This document shows, piece by piece, positions 13,597-26,540 of a stretch of 64,000 nt of DNA. A program made the position numbers and the translations under genes. This DNA comes from Ziziphus jujuba. Taxonomy: Eukaryota; Streptophyta; Magnoliopsida; Rosales; Rhamnaceae. Location of the stretch: positions 4,289,501 to 4,353,500 of the forward strand of contig NC_083379.1 of NCBI RefSeq assembly GCF_031755915.1, read 5' to 3'. Below the pieces are notes generated by a model that saw only the letters and a list, made by a program, of their open reading frames with translations, was not told the origin of the DNA and searched no databases. Each line of letters starts with the position of its first letter. Position 1 is the first letter of the stretch.

Positions 13597-13768
13597 TGCT
13601 GTCCTACAAAAATATAATTTGATAATTTAAATTTTCGAGGCCATTTTACGTGGCTCCCCACTGATCTTATCTTTTGGACAGACAATATAAATAAATTAAA
13701 GAGTCTAATTAATTTGAAAGTCAACATCATTGACAAATGACAATGCGGTACTCAAAAGTTTACAAATG
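10832..13768. other. Very AT-rich intergenic region
   Basis: No gene recognised. The DNA is A/T tracts with several TA runs (11681-11702, 12388-12411, 12661-12682, 12827-12842, 13565-13588). Open frames are short and biased to Ile, Tyr, Phe and Lys, as expected by chance in such DNA. Confidence 0.6.
13761..13768. repeat. Left target-site duplication of the hAT-like element
   Basis: TACAAATG, repeated exactly at 14437-14444 on the other side of the element. Confidence 0.85.
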
Positions 13769-14436
13769 TATGCCTGACAATTCGGATTGGTGGGTCGTGT
13801 TCGTGTCAACCCGTTTAATAATCGTGTCAAAAATGCCTAACCCGAACATGATCCATTTATTAATCGTGTCAGGTACCTAAAACACTAACCCGACCTGTTT
13901 ATAAACAGGTCAACACGACACGACCCGTTTAACATGATTATTTTAACGGGTCGTGTTGACCTATTAACCCGTTAATATGAAATTGACCTATTAACCCGAA
14001 AACTAACCTATTAACCCGTTAACCCGAAAATTAACCTATTAACCAGAAAATTTTTTTATTTTATTTTTTATTTTTATGTTTTTGTTTTATTAAAGATGTA
14101 TTTTTTGTTTTTAAAAAATTAGTAATAGAAAATTATTTTTATAAAATTTTTAATTTATAATATTTTTTAGTTATTAAATATTAATTTAAAATTAAATTTA
14201 AATGGGTTGTAATAGATATATAATCGTGTCGGGTTGAAACTGACACGTTTAATAAATGGGTCGTAACGGGTCAATTTCGAGTTAAACAGGTCAACCCAAA
14301 AATGACACGATTAATAATCGTGTTAAACGGGTTGACCTGATTATGACCCGAACCCATTTATAATAAACCCAAACCCATTTATTCCGTGTCGTTTTCGAAT
14401 CGTGTCGCCGTGTCATGATCCAAATTGCCAGGTCTA
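13769..14436. mobile_element. Non-autonomous hAT-like DNA transposon (668 bp)
   Basis: The element begins TATGCCTGACAATTCGG and ends with the inverted copy of TAGACCTGGCAATTTGG. It is flanked on both sides by the same 8 bp, TACAAATG (13761-13768 and 14437-14444). An 8-bp target duplication with short imperfect inverted ends is the hallmark of the hAT superfamily. The subterminal parts are packed with short direct and inverted repeats of ACCCGTT/AACGGG and CGTGTC, and 13960-14040 has a run of ATTAACCCG units. hAT transposases bind arrays of this kind. There is no coding capacity, so it depends on a transposase made elsewhere. Confidence 0.85.
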
Positions 14437-14444
14437 TACAAATG
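14437..14444. repeat. Right target-site duplication of the hAT-like element
   Basis: TACAAATG, identical to 13761-13768. Confidence 0.85.
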
Positions 14445-14864
14445 GCGTCCATAATGAGTAGCTATTATATCTAATCAGCATTAACTCATTATTAATTGGA
14501 ACAAATAAAAGATGACAGGAAGTAGGGGGAACACCCTTTAAAGAGCATAATCAGATCACCTTTCGTACAGAGGTCATATACCACATTGATTATCAAATTG
14601 AATCAATCCTTAAATAAAAGTTGAAAACCATATCTTTAGCATTTAAAACTTTTCTTTAATAATTAAAAAAAAAATCTTTAATACATATATATATATATAT
14701 ATTTTTTATTTTTTTAATTTTTTTTTGTTTGGTTAATTAAAATTTCGAAATCACCGGTTTAACCTAAGGTACCGGCTTGAGAAGCAATTTGGCGGGAAGG
14801 AAGAACCAAATTTTTTAGGATTAGGGTTTCAAAAGTTTGTCTCACTCTCTCACAGAGAGCAAAG

Positions 14865-17413
14865 ATGGCGATCTGTGACAGAAGAAAAACCATCAATAGA
14901 GGAGCATTAGAGGAGAACATCTTGGCCATCATCGATGCCTCCGAAGCCAAAGACAGTCAGGACGCTCATGATGACCGTGAGTCTTAATTCCTCAATCGTT
15001 GCTCATCTTCTGTTTGGTTGCTGAGAAAATCCAATAGCAGTAAATTTTTATTTTCACTTTGTTGATTGTTGTTTTTGGTGTATGGTAAAACCAGAGGCCG
15101 AACTCTGTTGAGGCCTGATAATGAAGATTTTTGAAATTTGGAATTTCGATTTATGTACGTTTTCGGCATTTTCTTAGCAAGCCAAGCAAACGAACAGGAA
15201 TTTGGGAATTCAGTATCATTTTTAAGTTTTGTTTTAACGTGAATTTTTGAAACAGGAATTGCTTTTCTTGAAGCCGTTCGTGCTACATCGATTGTCTCAG
15301 AAAGTCGAACTCAACCTTCCTAGTATTTCTCTGTCTTTGTCTTTGTCTCTGTCTCTGTATGCATGTGTCTTACATCTAGGTATCAATAAATCATGAAACT
15401 ATGATAATTAAAATATTTTTCAACTTCATAGCAGAGGCCACCCCCTTATCTCTGTGAATTTAAAAAAAAAAAAAAAAATTGTTTAAAACTTGATTAATTT
15501 GTGACCAGGCACAATAGATTGTGTTTTTCTTCAATGCAATACCTTAAGGTTTTTTGCAACTTGTTTGTGCAATTCCCATATTCCTCAGCTGGAAAGTTCA
15601 ACTTTTAGATACCTTTTTTATTCTTTGTTAGTTAAATAGATATATAATATTGCTTCTTAATTAAAATAACCTTGCCTTTTTTTCTATGTTGCTGTGAAGT
15701 AAAATATGTCAGGCGGTATTCAAGATCCTAAGGATTGAGAAATCTCTGGAGTTGATTATCACAAGTTATCAGCTTTTGAATGAGTTAGATAAGGTTCCCA
15801 AATTTTGTTGTTGTTGTTGTTATTATTTTTTTAAAAGGTTTATAATGAAATTCTATGTGGCACAAAGTTCTAATAATATCTTTTTCCATATATGGAAAAT
15901 AGTGTTTCCCCCGAGTTTATTTGTCTGGAATAGATCAATTGGAATCAACTAACAAACATATGACTGAATTGGTCGTGGTTAAAGAGGTATTAAAGAGCTT
16001 TCATTCTTTAATGTTTTCAATACATGTGGCATAAATTATGTTATTGTACTTATTACATATTTTTATGATGTTTGATAATACTTTTTTCTTGACAGGCTTG
16101 GTCACCTTTTATATTTAGCTTGGAGATTGCCAGTTCTGAGAGAGGAGCTGCTAAAGATGCTGAGGGACTGTTAGACTCATCTGTAAGTTAGCTTTGCTGT
16201 GGTTAGCATTATATTTGGTTTTCATCCAGTTTGTGTTCTTTTAGAAGGATGCTGCACAATTCTCTCTGTAATATTTTGAAACCTTTCCAAGTTTTAATTG
16301 TACTGCTCAAACTGTTCAATCTCATGAACAGTACCTTTCTGTTTATATTCCATGTGGTTGTGAATAATGGTTATTTCCAAGAAATATGTACACTGTGTTT
16401 GGAAGATTATGTGCATGCTGACATTCTATAACTCTTTAAACTTTATCCATTTCCCTTTTGGTGGGAAATGCCGGTTGCTCGATTCACAGCACATGGGTAA
16501 AGATTAGTAGATGACCAAGTCATCAGTGCTGAGTGTCTTCTTTTTGTCTTGGACTAAGGATTTAGGTCTTACATGGATTGCGTATTCATTTCTTATTTTT
16601 GTTAGTAGTATTTGTTATTAAACCTGAATTCATGCCTGTGTATTGGAATTCAGCTTTCATTGAAGTGACTTTTACTAATCTCAGGGTTTTCTTATCCTGA
16701 TACAATACCTTGCTGATGTGGCTGATGAAAATACATTTCAATCATGTGATACGAAGGTTTGTTCTTCTCTAGTTTGTTTTTCCTTTGCTTATCATGATAG
16801 TACTGAACCTAATGTCAACCCTGGATGGGTTAGTTAAAGGCTATGACATGATTGTTTTAGAGGTCATAAAAAATGAAGTAAACCATGGTTAGCTGAAGTT
16901 ATAAGCATACACACTAGTTGTTTACTTACCAGTATAATGCAATTGGATCTTCATTCAAACTGTAGATACAAGATATTTGTTAGTTGAAGGATTTGGAAAT
17001 TTGATGTATAAACATGGATTGCAAAAATGTAAGGACCTTGTGAGGGTAAGCAATAGGATTTTGAATGTACTGATACCAAAGATGTGAATGTTTTAGGAAA
17101 CACTCAATTCTACACTTTACATGCTTCAATCATTTTTATATGAAATGTAGGAATTGTGCCTTATATGGTTGGTCTGTAATGCTTGGATCATGGTTTTTGA
17201 TTTTGATGTACTGTTCTTATCCAATCTTAAGACTTCCATAGAGAACCTAAATAAAGTAGATTGTAAGGTTGAGAGTAACAGACTGCTGGTGAACCTTATC
17301 ATGTATTCTTTAGATTTTACATTTATTTCTAGGGTTTTCAGATTTCTCAACCTGCAGTTTCTGGTCTCCTTATGATTGATGATTTGTTGTAAAGGGGAAT
17401 TTGTTTGATACCT

Positions 17414-17452
<39 letters not shown>

Positions 17453-18427
17453 GAAATAGATTTCTTAAAAATAAGTCTTTTCGATCTAGTAGTTGTCTCA
17501 TTCATTAAATATGTGTCATTGCCTCACATATGTGGTCTTACTTGATCTTTTTTTGTTGCAGTCCCTGGGAAAGATGTTACTGTTTCAATATCTAGTCAAC
17601 ATTCTTGAAGGTGATTTTATACCTCGCAAAACCATGTATGAAGGTATGTTGATATCTATTATTTTCTGGAGTTGGCTTTATGGAAGGTTTTTTAAGTATG
17701 GTTTGTTATTTTTTGCAGAAACCACAAACTGGATCCTTCTGAGGGAGTCTTTGCTCAACATGCTTTTGGTACTTCCCTCTCTTTCAGTACATGAATAAAG
17801 ATATGGTCTTTCACTTTTGATGTTCCAGTTATTAAGTGATGTGTTATAGCAAGACTCTTTTGTTCAAACTAAATTTCTTTTATAGGTATCAAGAAAAATA
17901 AACTTCAAAAGCTTAATGAAGGATTGCTTAACTATTATGTGTAAGCTGTATCAAATTTGTATCGGATTCAGTGATGACGTGGTATGTCCTGACAATTCTG
18001 TGTCAAAATCAACCAAAAAGTGTGATGTTGCTGTAGAAATTACTTCTCTTGAGGTAGGAAAGAATACAAGCATTGCTGTGCGGAAACTTCTCAATATGGT
18101 AAGTTCCTTATTTAGCAAAAGACGATATTATTTTACCTATTCATGGCTACTGATATGTGGCTTTTTAGATCATGGAGCTTGATACATGTAAGAATAAAGC
18201 AGATGCACAAGGTTGTACTACCCGAGCTGATGGTGTCAGGTGCATGCTTCTTTTCTTTATAAAATGAAAATTTCTTTTGGTTCAAATATTATCTATTATC
18301 TATTGAGAATAGATGTCGTGGAATTTTGTGCAGAACGCCTCTAGTGGAGATAATTCTAGATGAATTAACTTATAATAATGATATTCTTCAACCTTTTCTT
18401 CAGGTAGTACTCCATATATTATTTTTA

Positions 18428-18469
<42 letters not shown>

Positions 18470-20675
18470 CACATACAGAATATTGACAAAAGGGGTTCAC
18501 TATCACCATTGTCTACCAAAAATTTGCTGGTCCACAAATCTTGTCCTTGTGATTTTGAAACTGTTGAGCTTTTGTCTGGTTATTTAAATTTACTTGTCAA
18601 AATTTATTCCTAAAAAATTGTTACTTTCCACTATTAGAAATTGTTTTCTTGTTTCATTTGTTTGTGATTCATTCTTGTTCTATGTTAGTCAAACTTCAGA
18701 CAATTTATTATTAAGAAAATTGGCACAGAAGAAATTCAGTTGAGCATAATATATAGCTAATAGTTTATTCTGCTAATTGCTTTGCAGGTCTTTGATGATC
18801 CTAAATTGAAGCTTGAAGTAGTTGAGCAATATTTTTGGAAATACATTTCTAAGGTATCAGTTTTTGAAGTATTGTTTGAAAAAGTAGTAAGTAGAAATCA
18901 GCCATTATAATGCGTCCATTTATTCTGTTCAGACTCTCTTTTTCCACTGTCTGCCTTCATATGTTTATGTTGTCCTGAAGGCTTCTTTGGCCTAGCATAA
19001 AAATTATCAAGCACTTAGTTGCTTCTTCATTCTTGTCATAATCATCAATATCGCAGCCTTCTGTTCGCACTCGTAGATCGAATGGTTCTGCAGATGATAC
19101 AACATTCATTGGAGCATTGAAGTGCTTTTCAAATGTTACCAGCACAAGAAGTATTATTAAGAAAATAGGGACAGAAGAAGCTCAGTTGCTTTTGGTACAT
19201 GGTTTTCAGGTGATTGCCTTTGGTTTCAATGCATAACTAGATCAATCTTAATGAAGTCTAAATTGACGTACTAAGTTACTCCTGTATTCAAACATGCCCT
19301 TCATATGCAAAGTGATCCATATATTCTGTACGCCATAATGCTGTCTATTGCATCTTGATCTATTTCATGTCTATTCCGTTAATACAAATCTCTTGTTGCT
19401 TATAATTTTCAAAAAATCATGTTGTACACTTGGTATTTTATTGGTTTGTTCTCTTCCATTATTATACATAGACAATTTTTTTCCAAAAACTTTATTTTGA
19501 TATGTTTGAAATAATATATTTTAAGTGCTGCATTGACAATGCCAATAATATTTTTTCCTTGTATTTTTAAGCCTAGATGTAATCTCTAGTGAGACTTACA
19601 TTAATTGGCAGAGCCACCACAAGGGCCATACTTAAAAACTTTTATATAGTTGGTTATAACTTGTATAATTATCATAATATTGTTTAGCTTAACCCTGATA
19701 TCTTTTCTTTAGAAATTACTAAATTATTTTATCAGTGCAAAATGCAATATCATTCCTATTGGACGAAATCTTAACTTATCAGAAAATATATTCATGGATT
19801 CTCTTTTGAAACAACGTTATGTTTTATGTTGAGAGGGACTATTAAGATTATTTTAAATATTGAAATTTAGACCTTAAGATTATTATTTTCTTTTTCAAAT
19901 TATTAGTATTATTTATATTTTTCTAAATTCTGTCTTTTCAAAATTGCCTCCACGAAGACAAAATTCTAGATCCACCAGGATTGCACTATGTTTCCTTACA
20001 CTTCACCTTCATAGAGAGTTGATAATGATTTCCTAGCATTAAGTCACTTATTTATGCTTTTACGACTTGTTAGGCTTATCTGTCAGTACCATCCAGACAA
20101 TATCCTGATGAAGACAACTCCCATGGCAACCCGGAAAGTAGAAGCAGTTCTGTTATTGACATATGCAAGAATATGATATCTGCTTTTAAAAGTCTGAGAA
20201 CTGCAGCAGAGTAAGCTCATGCTCGCCACCAGTTTAATTTGCTTATGCTTCAATTGTTATTGCAACTTGTCCTTAAAGATCCTGTTTACATGATATATAT
20301 TCTTTGTTCTTTGTCTTTTTCTTTTTAGTTTATTTTTTTATGTTGAAAGCTACTTGAAATTGCTTTGAAAAACAGCCTACTATGAACAGATTTAACAACA
20401 CTAAGCAAAACTGTTATGGAACAGACTTGTTTAGTTCATTTTCAAAAAGTAAAACAAAAGCACCAATCTAAATCAATCAGATTTGAGTTTTATTTTATTT
20501 TTTTATTACTTTTTGTACACATTATATCGTGTATGAAAACTACATGTACGGCAGTTTCAATATTTTGTATTTTATTTCAAGTTTTAACACGTCATGGTGC
20601 AGGCACATGGAAATCTTGTTGTGTTCGAAAGAAGCACTATTTATGGCAGCCACAATCCTTTCAGTGAATTCATAG
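14865..20675 (+). CDS. SNI1: SNI1, negative regulator of systemic acquired resistance (SMC5/6-associated)
   Basis: Fifteen exons: 14865-14976, 15256-15322, 15700-15793, 15903-15986, 16096-16182, 16685-16756, 17562-17643, 17719-17768, 17886-18098, 18169-18239, 18334-18403, 18788-18853, 19057-19209, 20074-20210 and 20603-20675. All phases agree and give 476 aa. The product is helical and Leu-rich with no enzyme motif. The N-terminal stretch EENILAIIDASEAKD, then FLEAVRATSIVSE, LNELDK-CFPRVYLSG and VVKEAWSPF, match what I recall of Arabidopsis SNI1. SNI1 represses pathogenesis-related genes and acts with the SMC5/6 complex in DNA damage responses in the nucleus. The next gene, convergent on the minus strand, is DTD, as in Arabidopsis (At4g18470 and At4g18460). 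Weakest point: the exon 2 donor (GTATTT). Confidence 0.88.
18431..18464. repeat. (CT)n microsatellite in a SNI1 intron
   Basis: About 17 CT units start about 30 bp after the SNI1 exon 11 donor. Confidence 0.95.
18710..18746 (+). repeat. Partial copy of SNI1 exon 13 inside intron 12
   Basis: TATTATTAAGAAAAT followed by ACAGAAGAA and TCAGTTG repeats, with a few mismatches, the coding bases at about 19153-19189. It lies some 440 bp upstream within the preceding intron. No splice-flanked open exon remains around it, so it looks like a decayed exon duplication. Confidence 0.7.
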
Positions 20676-21575
20676 GAGCTCTGAAACAGTTTTTGCTTGT
20701 ATTCGACACTTCATGTGGGATGCTACACTTTGGCATCTGTTTTGAAAATGATCTATGTGTATATATTGCTTGTATTCTGTTGTCGAATATGCCCCCGAAA
20801 CAAATGAAAGCTTCTTTTTTTCTCATGTTTCAAATGTTATTTTTGTTAAGAGTAAGTTTTTGGCGTTTGGATCTTAATCTAATTAAAAAATATAGTCTGG
20901 CGCAGGAGGAGATTATAGCAGATAAATTAACTTAGGATTTTTTTTTTTTTTAATTTTTTTTATAATCACATTATGCAGGAAATACATTTTGTCCTTCACG
21001 TCCATGTGTAATCACCTTGTATATAATTGATATTTTTTAACATCAAATTCAAAGCAAGCAGATTCAAGACATGGAAAGAATTTAAAAAAACTACATTGTA
21101 CAAATCTATCCATCAACAGAACCGGTATGGTTGCTATATGTGATTTGTCAATGTTAATATTCTTAAAATGGTAAGATTTTACAAACTATTGCACTTTCAG
21201 CGTACTTAACAAAAATAACATGCTGAAAATGTGGACAGTTCACCTCAGCAAGGTGTAAAATAAAATGACCCAATGATTCATAAGGAGTCAGAGCTTCACT
21301 TTATTAATTAACAAAATCAAATTTCACATCCTGCAAGCAACTTTCATTTCTAGGGTCCATCATCCATTGTTAATAGAAAAACAGGTGCCCATTGCCTACT
21401 GCTAATAAGTCGAACTCAACAAAACCAAACTATGAATTTTCTCCGTCATTTGTATTCCTGGAAAGGTTAAGCATACTTTTAGATACCAAAATATCTTAAT
21501 TCAAATATTTGACATTGTTATTGCAGATAACTTGATATCATGCGGCTGTCAAGTTCATTGAGGCAGGTTATATAC
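20676..21575. other. Gap between convergent SNI1 and DTD genes
   Basis: This 900-bp stretch of 3' flanking sequence is AT-rich with a T run at 20938. It must hold both 3' UTRs. No gene is recognised; the open frame that crosses the SNI1 stop is the wrong reading frame of its last exon. Confidence 0.6.
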
Positions 21576-22587
21576 TCACTTGGGTGATTGCGAGTCAAGC
21601 TGCATTGTGACTGGTCCATCGTTAACCAAACTGACCTTTACAGTGTACAAAAATTACAAAAATTCAAGTTTAAGAGGTCTTTACAATTACGTATGCAATT
21701 ATAACTGAAAAATCATAAGGAAAGAGAAAAGCTACAAGGTAACCTTACCTTCATCATTGCTCCAAAGACGCCATCTACACAGCACAGAATGAAGATTTAG
21801 GAAGAGCTACAATAGAATCTAGGTACATGTCATAATATGCGAAACATCCACATTTGATAACATATGAAGTATGCATCACGACGAAAACAAGGCAGTGCCA
21901 CAGATTTAACTGAAGGCAATAATTATGAAACTTAAACCGCGAATCTACTAAAGCATAAAGATGACTGAACCATGAAAAGTTCCATGCCGCCAACGATAAA
22001 GCACATGATGAGAAGGAAATACGCATCATCAATCAAACAGGTTTCTCTTACAAGTTTTAGACAGATAATATATTGGAAATATCAAATTTCAAAAAACAAC
22101 AGGAAACTATGCATGAGGAACAATGATTATAACACTGTTATATGATCTTTGTATGATCGGAATTACATCAAACGTGTAATCATCAATGCTATAGCATATA
22201 CAAAAGCCATGCACTACGATTTCTACACACTTAAAACAGAATTCTGAATGCTTCCCTACATGGTCCAAATTAAGTTCCACAAAAAGCAGAGGAAACAACT
22301 AAGCAGACTACGAAATTACCAGAAAAAAAAAAAAAAAAAAGCCAGTACCTTTTATTGTGTCTGGATTGTAGGATTGCTTAAACCTATCAACTAAAGAAGC
22401 ATAAAAGGGCTTTGCTTTCTGGGGTGGCATCGCCACATGAAAATCCGGCTTGTTACCCTTCAAAAATCCGTACAATGTAAACTGACTCACTGCAATACGC
22501 ATAGCCATTAGGACTACTTTACAGTACCATTTCAATGTTACAAACTTGCTATGGTTTCCCTTTGTTTTTCAATAGTACAATGTGGAA

Positions 22588-22624
<37 letters not shown>

Positions 22625-23230
22625 AATAAATAAAGCTTAATTTACCTAGTAGAACTTCATATTTCTTCTGCATTACCTGCCAAGAAAAAAAATTTCATAT
22701 ACTTTGGATTGACCCAAACAAAATGTAGGAGGAAAAAAAAAATAAAAAAGAGAAAACCAAAAGCCGGAAAAACCCTTTAGCAGTATAATATACTTATCAT
22801 ATTATTATTAGCCGTTATTACAGTTAGAAAGAGAAAAGAGGGAAATTACGTTTTGGTCCCATCCTCTACCAGTACTTTCATTTGGGAATAATCTCATATT
22901 CAACACCTTCCTGCATCTATCAAGTAGAAAAAAATTTTTAAAAAAAATAGTGAGCAAAATAAATTTTGGTAAAAATTTGTAAAAAAAGCAACCGATTGGA
23001 GAGGAAATATGGTACATGAACTCGGCATCGGATTCGGAGTCGGACTCGTGGAGGCCGACGAGGACCACTAGGCCGGGCCCAATCTCGGAGACAGTGCGCC
23101 CTTCGACCTGGAAAGTGATGCTATGTTGCGCCGGTGATGTATAGGTTAAGAAAAACGACGAGTGAGAGAGAAAGAGTGAATGACTGACCTGGACGCTGGC
23201 AGAGGCAACTCGCTGGACCACGGCTCGCAT
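21576..23230 (-). CDS. DTD: D-aminoacyl-tRNA deacylase (DTD family)
   Basis: Seven exons on the minus strand: 23230-23189, 23107-23016, 22916-22850, 22676-22646, 22489-22349, 21774-21749 and 21635-21576. All phases agree and give 152 aa, normal for DTD. The protein starts MRAVVQRVASASVQVEGR, the standard DTD N terminus. It has both signature motifs: SQFTLYG (residues 79-85) and the cross-subunit Gly-cisPro motif in NDGPVT (Gly140-Pro141). DTD removes D-amino acids and misloaded Gly from tRNA, as a dimer. I chose the ATG at 23230 because all family members start there. An in-frame ATG at 23299 would add 23 residues rich in basic and hydroxylated residues, which could be an organelle targeting extension. 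The gene is convergent with SNI1. Confidence 0.95.
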
Positions 23231-23340
23231 TGCTCTGATTGGGTGCGCTCGCTTGGTGCGTATGGTCGCGAATGAGGGGATAATGGACACCGCGTACATG
23301 TTTCTTTGATTTGGTTTGGTGCTCCACTTTTTTATTTATT

Positions 23341-23350
23341 TATTTTTATA
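23341..23350 (-). promoter_or_regulatory. Possible TATA box of DTD
   Basis: The minus strand reads TATAAAAATA about 110 bp before the chosen DTD ATG and 42 bp before the alternative one. The spacing favours the downstream ATG. The DNA around it is AT-rich, so the match could be chance. Confidence 0.35.
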
Positions 23351-23882
23351 TTTCACCAAAAAATTATTATCATTTAAAATAAAGTTACATTCTTTTTTTT
23401 TTATGCATCTAAGATTACATTAGAACATCCTTCAAAAAAAACAAATACATATATTACATTACACACTTGGTTTTTGAACTGCAATCAATCCAATCATATA
23501 TAACTCCACAAATAAATTTGAGAAAATTAATGAATTACAACTAATAGAAGTAGAATAAATCTAGTGGCACTAAAAAGGTCTATGTATATATATACATATA
23601 TATCAAGTGCCAAAGTTATAGTTAATAATATATTTACTAAAAACAAAAATAAAAATAAAATAGAAATAATATCTGTCAAGTTTAAATTAAAATCTTTTCA
23701 ATTTTCTCTCGCTCTAAATATTCAGAGCAATGCCACGTATACAAAAGGCAAAAGAAAAAGGAAAGACAACTTAGAAACCAAAGGGCTAAACCAATCAAAT
23801 GGATAAAAAAACCAAAAAAAAAGAAGAGCGTAAAACTACGAAAAGCCCAAAAAAATTAAAAACAAAAAGGGTCTAATGCTCA
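23351..23882. other. Short intergenic region between DTD and the peroxidase
   Basis: It holds the upstream region of DTD and the 3' flank of the peroxidase gene. A-rich tracts near 23640-23660 and 23800-23860. No gene recognised. Confidence 0.55.
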
Positions 23883-24622
23883 TCACATGTGCCTGGTACA
23901 ATCTTTCCTTTTCTCTCCATGTTTTCTACCCCTTTTGACACCTATAGAGCCCATTTTATCCATAGCCATTGCAAAAGCTTGAAAAAACTTTTGCTTATCC
24001 TTTGCTAAAGTTTGAACCAATGGCCTAGTCCTTGGGTCTAAAAAGAGGGCTTGATCAGAGGCTAACAACCCCAATTTAGCCTCCAAGTTTCCATAATAGG
24101 CATGATCAAAGGAGAATGGTGTAGTAACATCAAATGGTGCAACAATGTCTGCATTTCCACCATGTTGTGGGCATGACATTCTCAGTGCCTTTAGTAGTCT
24201 CAGATCGATTGCCGGGTCGGGTTTCTTGCTGCCCTTGTAGTCATAGAGCCTGCTAACAAAGTTGTGACAGTGGGCAAAACCAAATGTATGTGCACCAGAA
24301 AGAACAACAAGGTCTTCAAGTGCTAGCCCTTTTGAATTGAAGAGTTTGAGGAGCTGATCAACGGTGAAATTTGCTTGGGGAATGTTGGACTCAGCTCTTG
24401 CTGCCATTGATATTTTTCCATCCCACCTTCCTTTCTTAACTTGATAGTATGGACCCCCTGCCTGCATAAATAAATAGATACATTAGGCTCATTTTATATT
24501 TGGTAAGCCTAGAAAAGCCCAGAAAATGAATACAATATTTGGTTGTGTGGTTGATAGTTCAAATGGGAAAAGGCAAAAATAGTTGTCTGCCAACATCCAA
24601 CTGTTAAAAGTTATAATAATGT

Positions 24623-24659
<37 letters not shown>

Positions 24660-26341
24660 TTAAAATATAACAACAAAATGACGAATTGTTTATGATCACT
24701 AGACTACAAAAACTAACTTAATTAGTGTAGGAAGAAGAAAAGTTAAAAACTCAATAGTCTTACTTAAAACATCTAAGATTGGACTACATATCAATCGCTA
24801 ATTAGGACAAACTGTCTTGTTCAGCATAGGCTGAGTTAAACACAAATAATTAACCAAAAGGAAATGTCTTAAAACTCCTAGAAACTTGTGTTTATATTAC
24901 ACAACTTGATTAATTTGTAGGATATGACAAGACAAATCTTCATCCGGATTTTCTTGCTCTGGAAGCATCTGCACTATTTATTTACTCTTGAAATCTGACC
25001 CCATCGTAAAAGAAAGAAAAACGAAGTAAAAGAAAATTCAAATTTCTCTTTTTCTGGTCAGAGATCAGAAAATTTAATATGACAGACAAGAAATCAAACA
25101 CTTGTATATTCTCTTGCAATGTGTGAAACGTTGATGGCATTCAATTTTCCCTCTCTTGTGCTTCGTTTATATGCATAATATATGTGAATCTACAGGATAT
25201 ATTGAGCTAGCCTCTTCTTCATTAGCCATTTGATGTGCTTATAATTACAAGCCATATACATTCATTGAAACTTATTCACATCTATTTGTTCATAATTGAC
25301 TCACTTTTGGCAAAGAAGGTTTCTCCCTTTTAGCTTCCCTTCCCTTACACTTGACTGACCAATAATAAAGAAAATGCCCAGAAAGAGGTGTCTTTCCTAG
25401 CATGCGGGTGCTCACATATTATATATACTCTTTTACTTAGTCCATACTAGCATGACAAACTTGTGGGGACCCTAGCTAGCTCACCTTAATTTTATCTTAT
25501 ATATATATATATATATATATATGATGACTAAGTAGCTAAATAGTTCAAGTTTGTGTTGGTAAAAGAAGATGTCTATGGCCTTATCTTTTTATGAATAATA
25601 CATAACATAAAATCCAAATTTAGGGGAGTTGGTAAAACCATGATAACAGCACAAAAAAGAATTGGAAAAGGGAAGAAAGGAGAGGAAGATACCAAGTGGA
25701 CATAGTCCCTGGCTGCAATAGCAAGAATGTCAGCACAAGACACAACACCAGGACACTTGCTCTCCACTAAAGCTTTTGCCTTCTTTACACTATCAAATCC
25801 TTCCACTCTCAGGTCCTTGTTAACTGCTGCATCCTTCTCTGCTAACATTTTGCTTCCAGCCTTCGATTCTATTAGAATAGATCCATCACAGCCCTTGATC
25901 ATTCACCAAAGGATTATAACAAATTCAGTATAAAATACAAGACAGACTAATTAATTAAGAATCAATCATAATTAAGGTATGGTGTATTAATCATCTACTA
26001 AATCAATGAACATGCATGCCCAGAAAACAATGTGCATTGTTGTGGAGAATAATGGTGATTACTTCTACAAAGCAGTCATGGAAGAAAAGCCGGATGGTTG
26101 CTGGTCCTGAAACAGGTGCTGCTTTGAACTGTTGGGTTGTGATGGAGGAGACCAATTTTTCAAGTTGAGGGCATGATTTGGAGTAGTACTCAGCGGAGAG
26201 TTTGCGGTGTGGACGAGTAGTGTTAATGGATTTGGCTAAGCAAAACGAAGTATATATGTGGAGGATAAACAGCAGGGAAAGTGACAAACTAGTGAATGAA
26301 GAAGAAGATGATGATGAAGAAGAAAAAGAAAGGACAGACAT
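23883..26341 (-). CDS. PER19: Class III peroxidase, PRX19-like
   Basis: Three exons on the minus strand: 26341-26063, 25893-25693 and 24461-23883, giving 352 aa. A Ser-rich leader and hydrophobic core (residues about 1-36) form a secretion signal. The distal haem pocket is Arg84 and His88 in RLFFHDCFVEGCDGS. The proximal haem ligand is His218 in VVLSGAHTFGFAHC. CPGVVSCADILAIAARD is the usual class III block. The C-terminal part MDKMGSIGVKRGRKHGEKR is typical of the peroxidase 19 branch (At2g34060). These are secreted haem enzymes that oxidise phenolics with H2O2 and form apoplastic reactive oxygen. Intron 2 is long (1.2 kb) with TG and TA runs. The next two genes to the right match the Arabidopsis neighbours of peroxidase 19. 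Confidence 0.93.
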
Positions 26342-26540
26342 GATAATTGCATTACAGGGGACAGCTTAGGACAAATGTGTTATAGCGGAAGCGAATATAA
26401 AAGTGAAGAACTATTAGGCTTGATATTTTGGCACAGGCCAAATAGTCATGTGGAAAACACAAACAGAGAATCATCATCATCATATATAGAATACCACCCG
26501 TGAAGCCCATCGAAGAAGAAACAATAAAGAACAATAAAGG

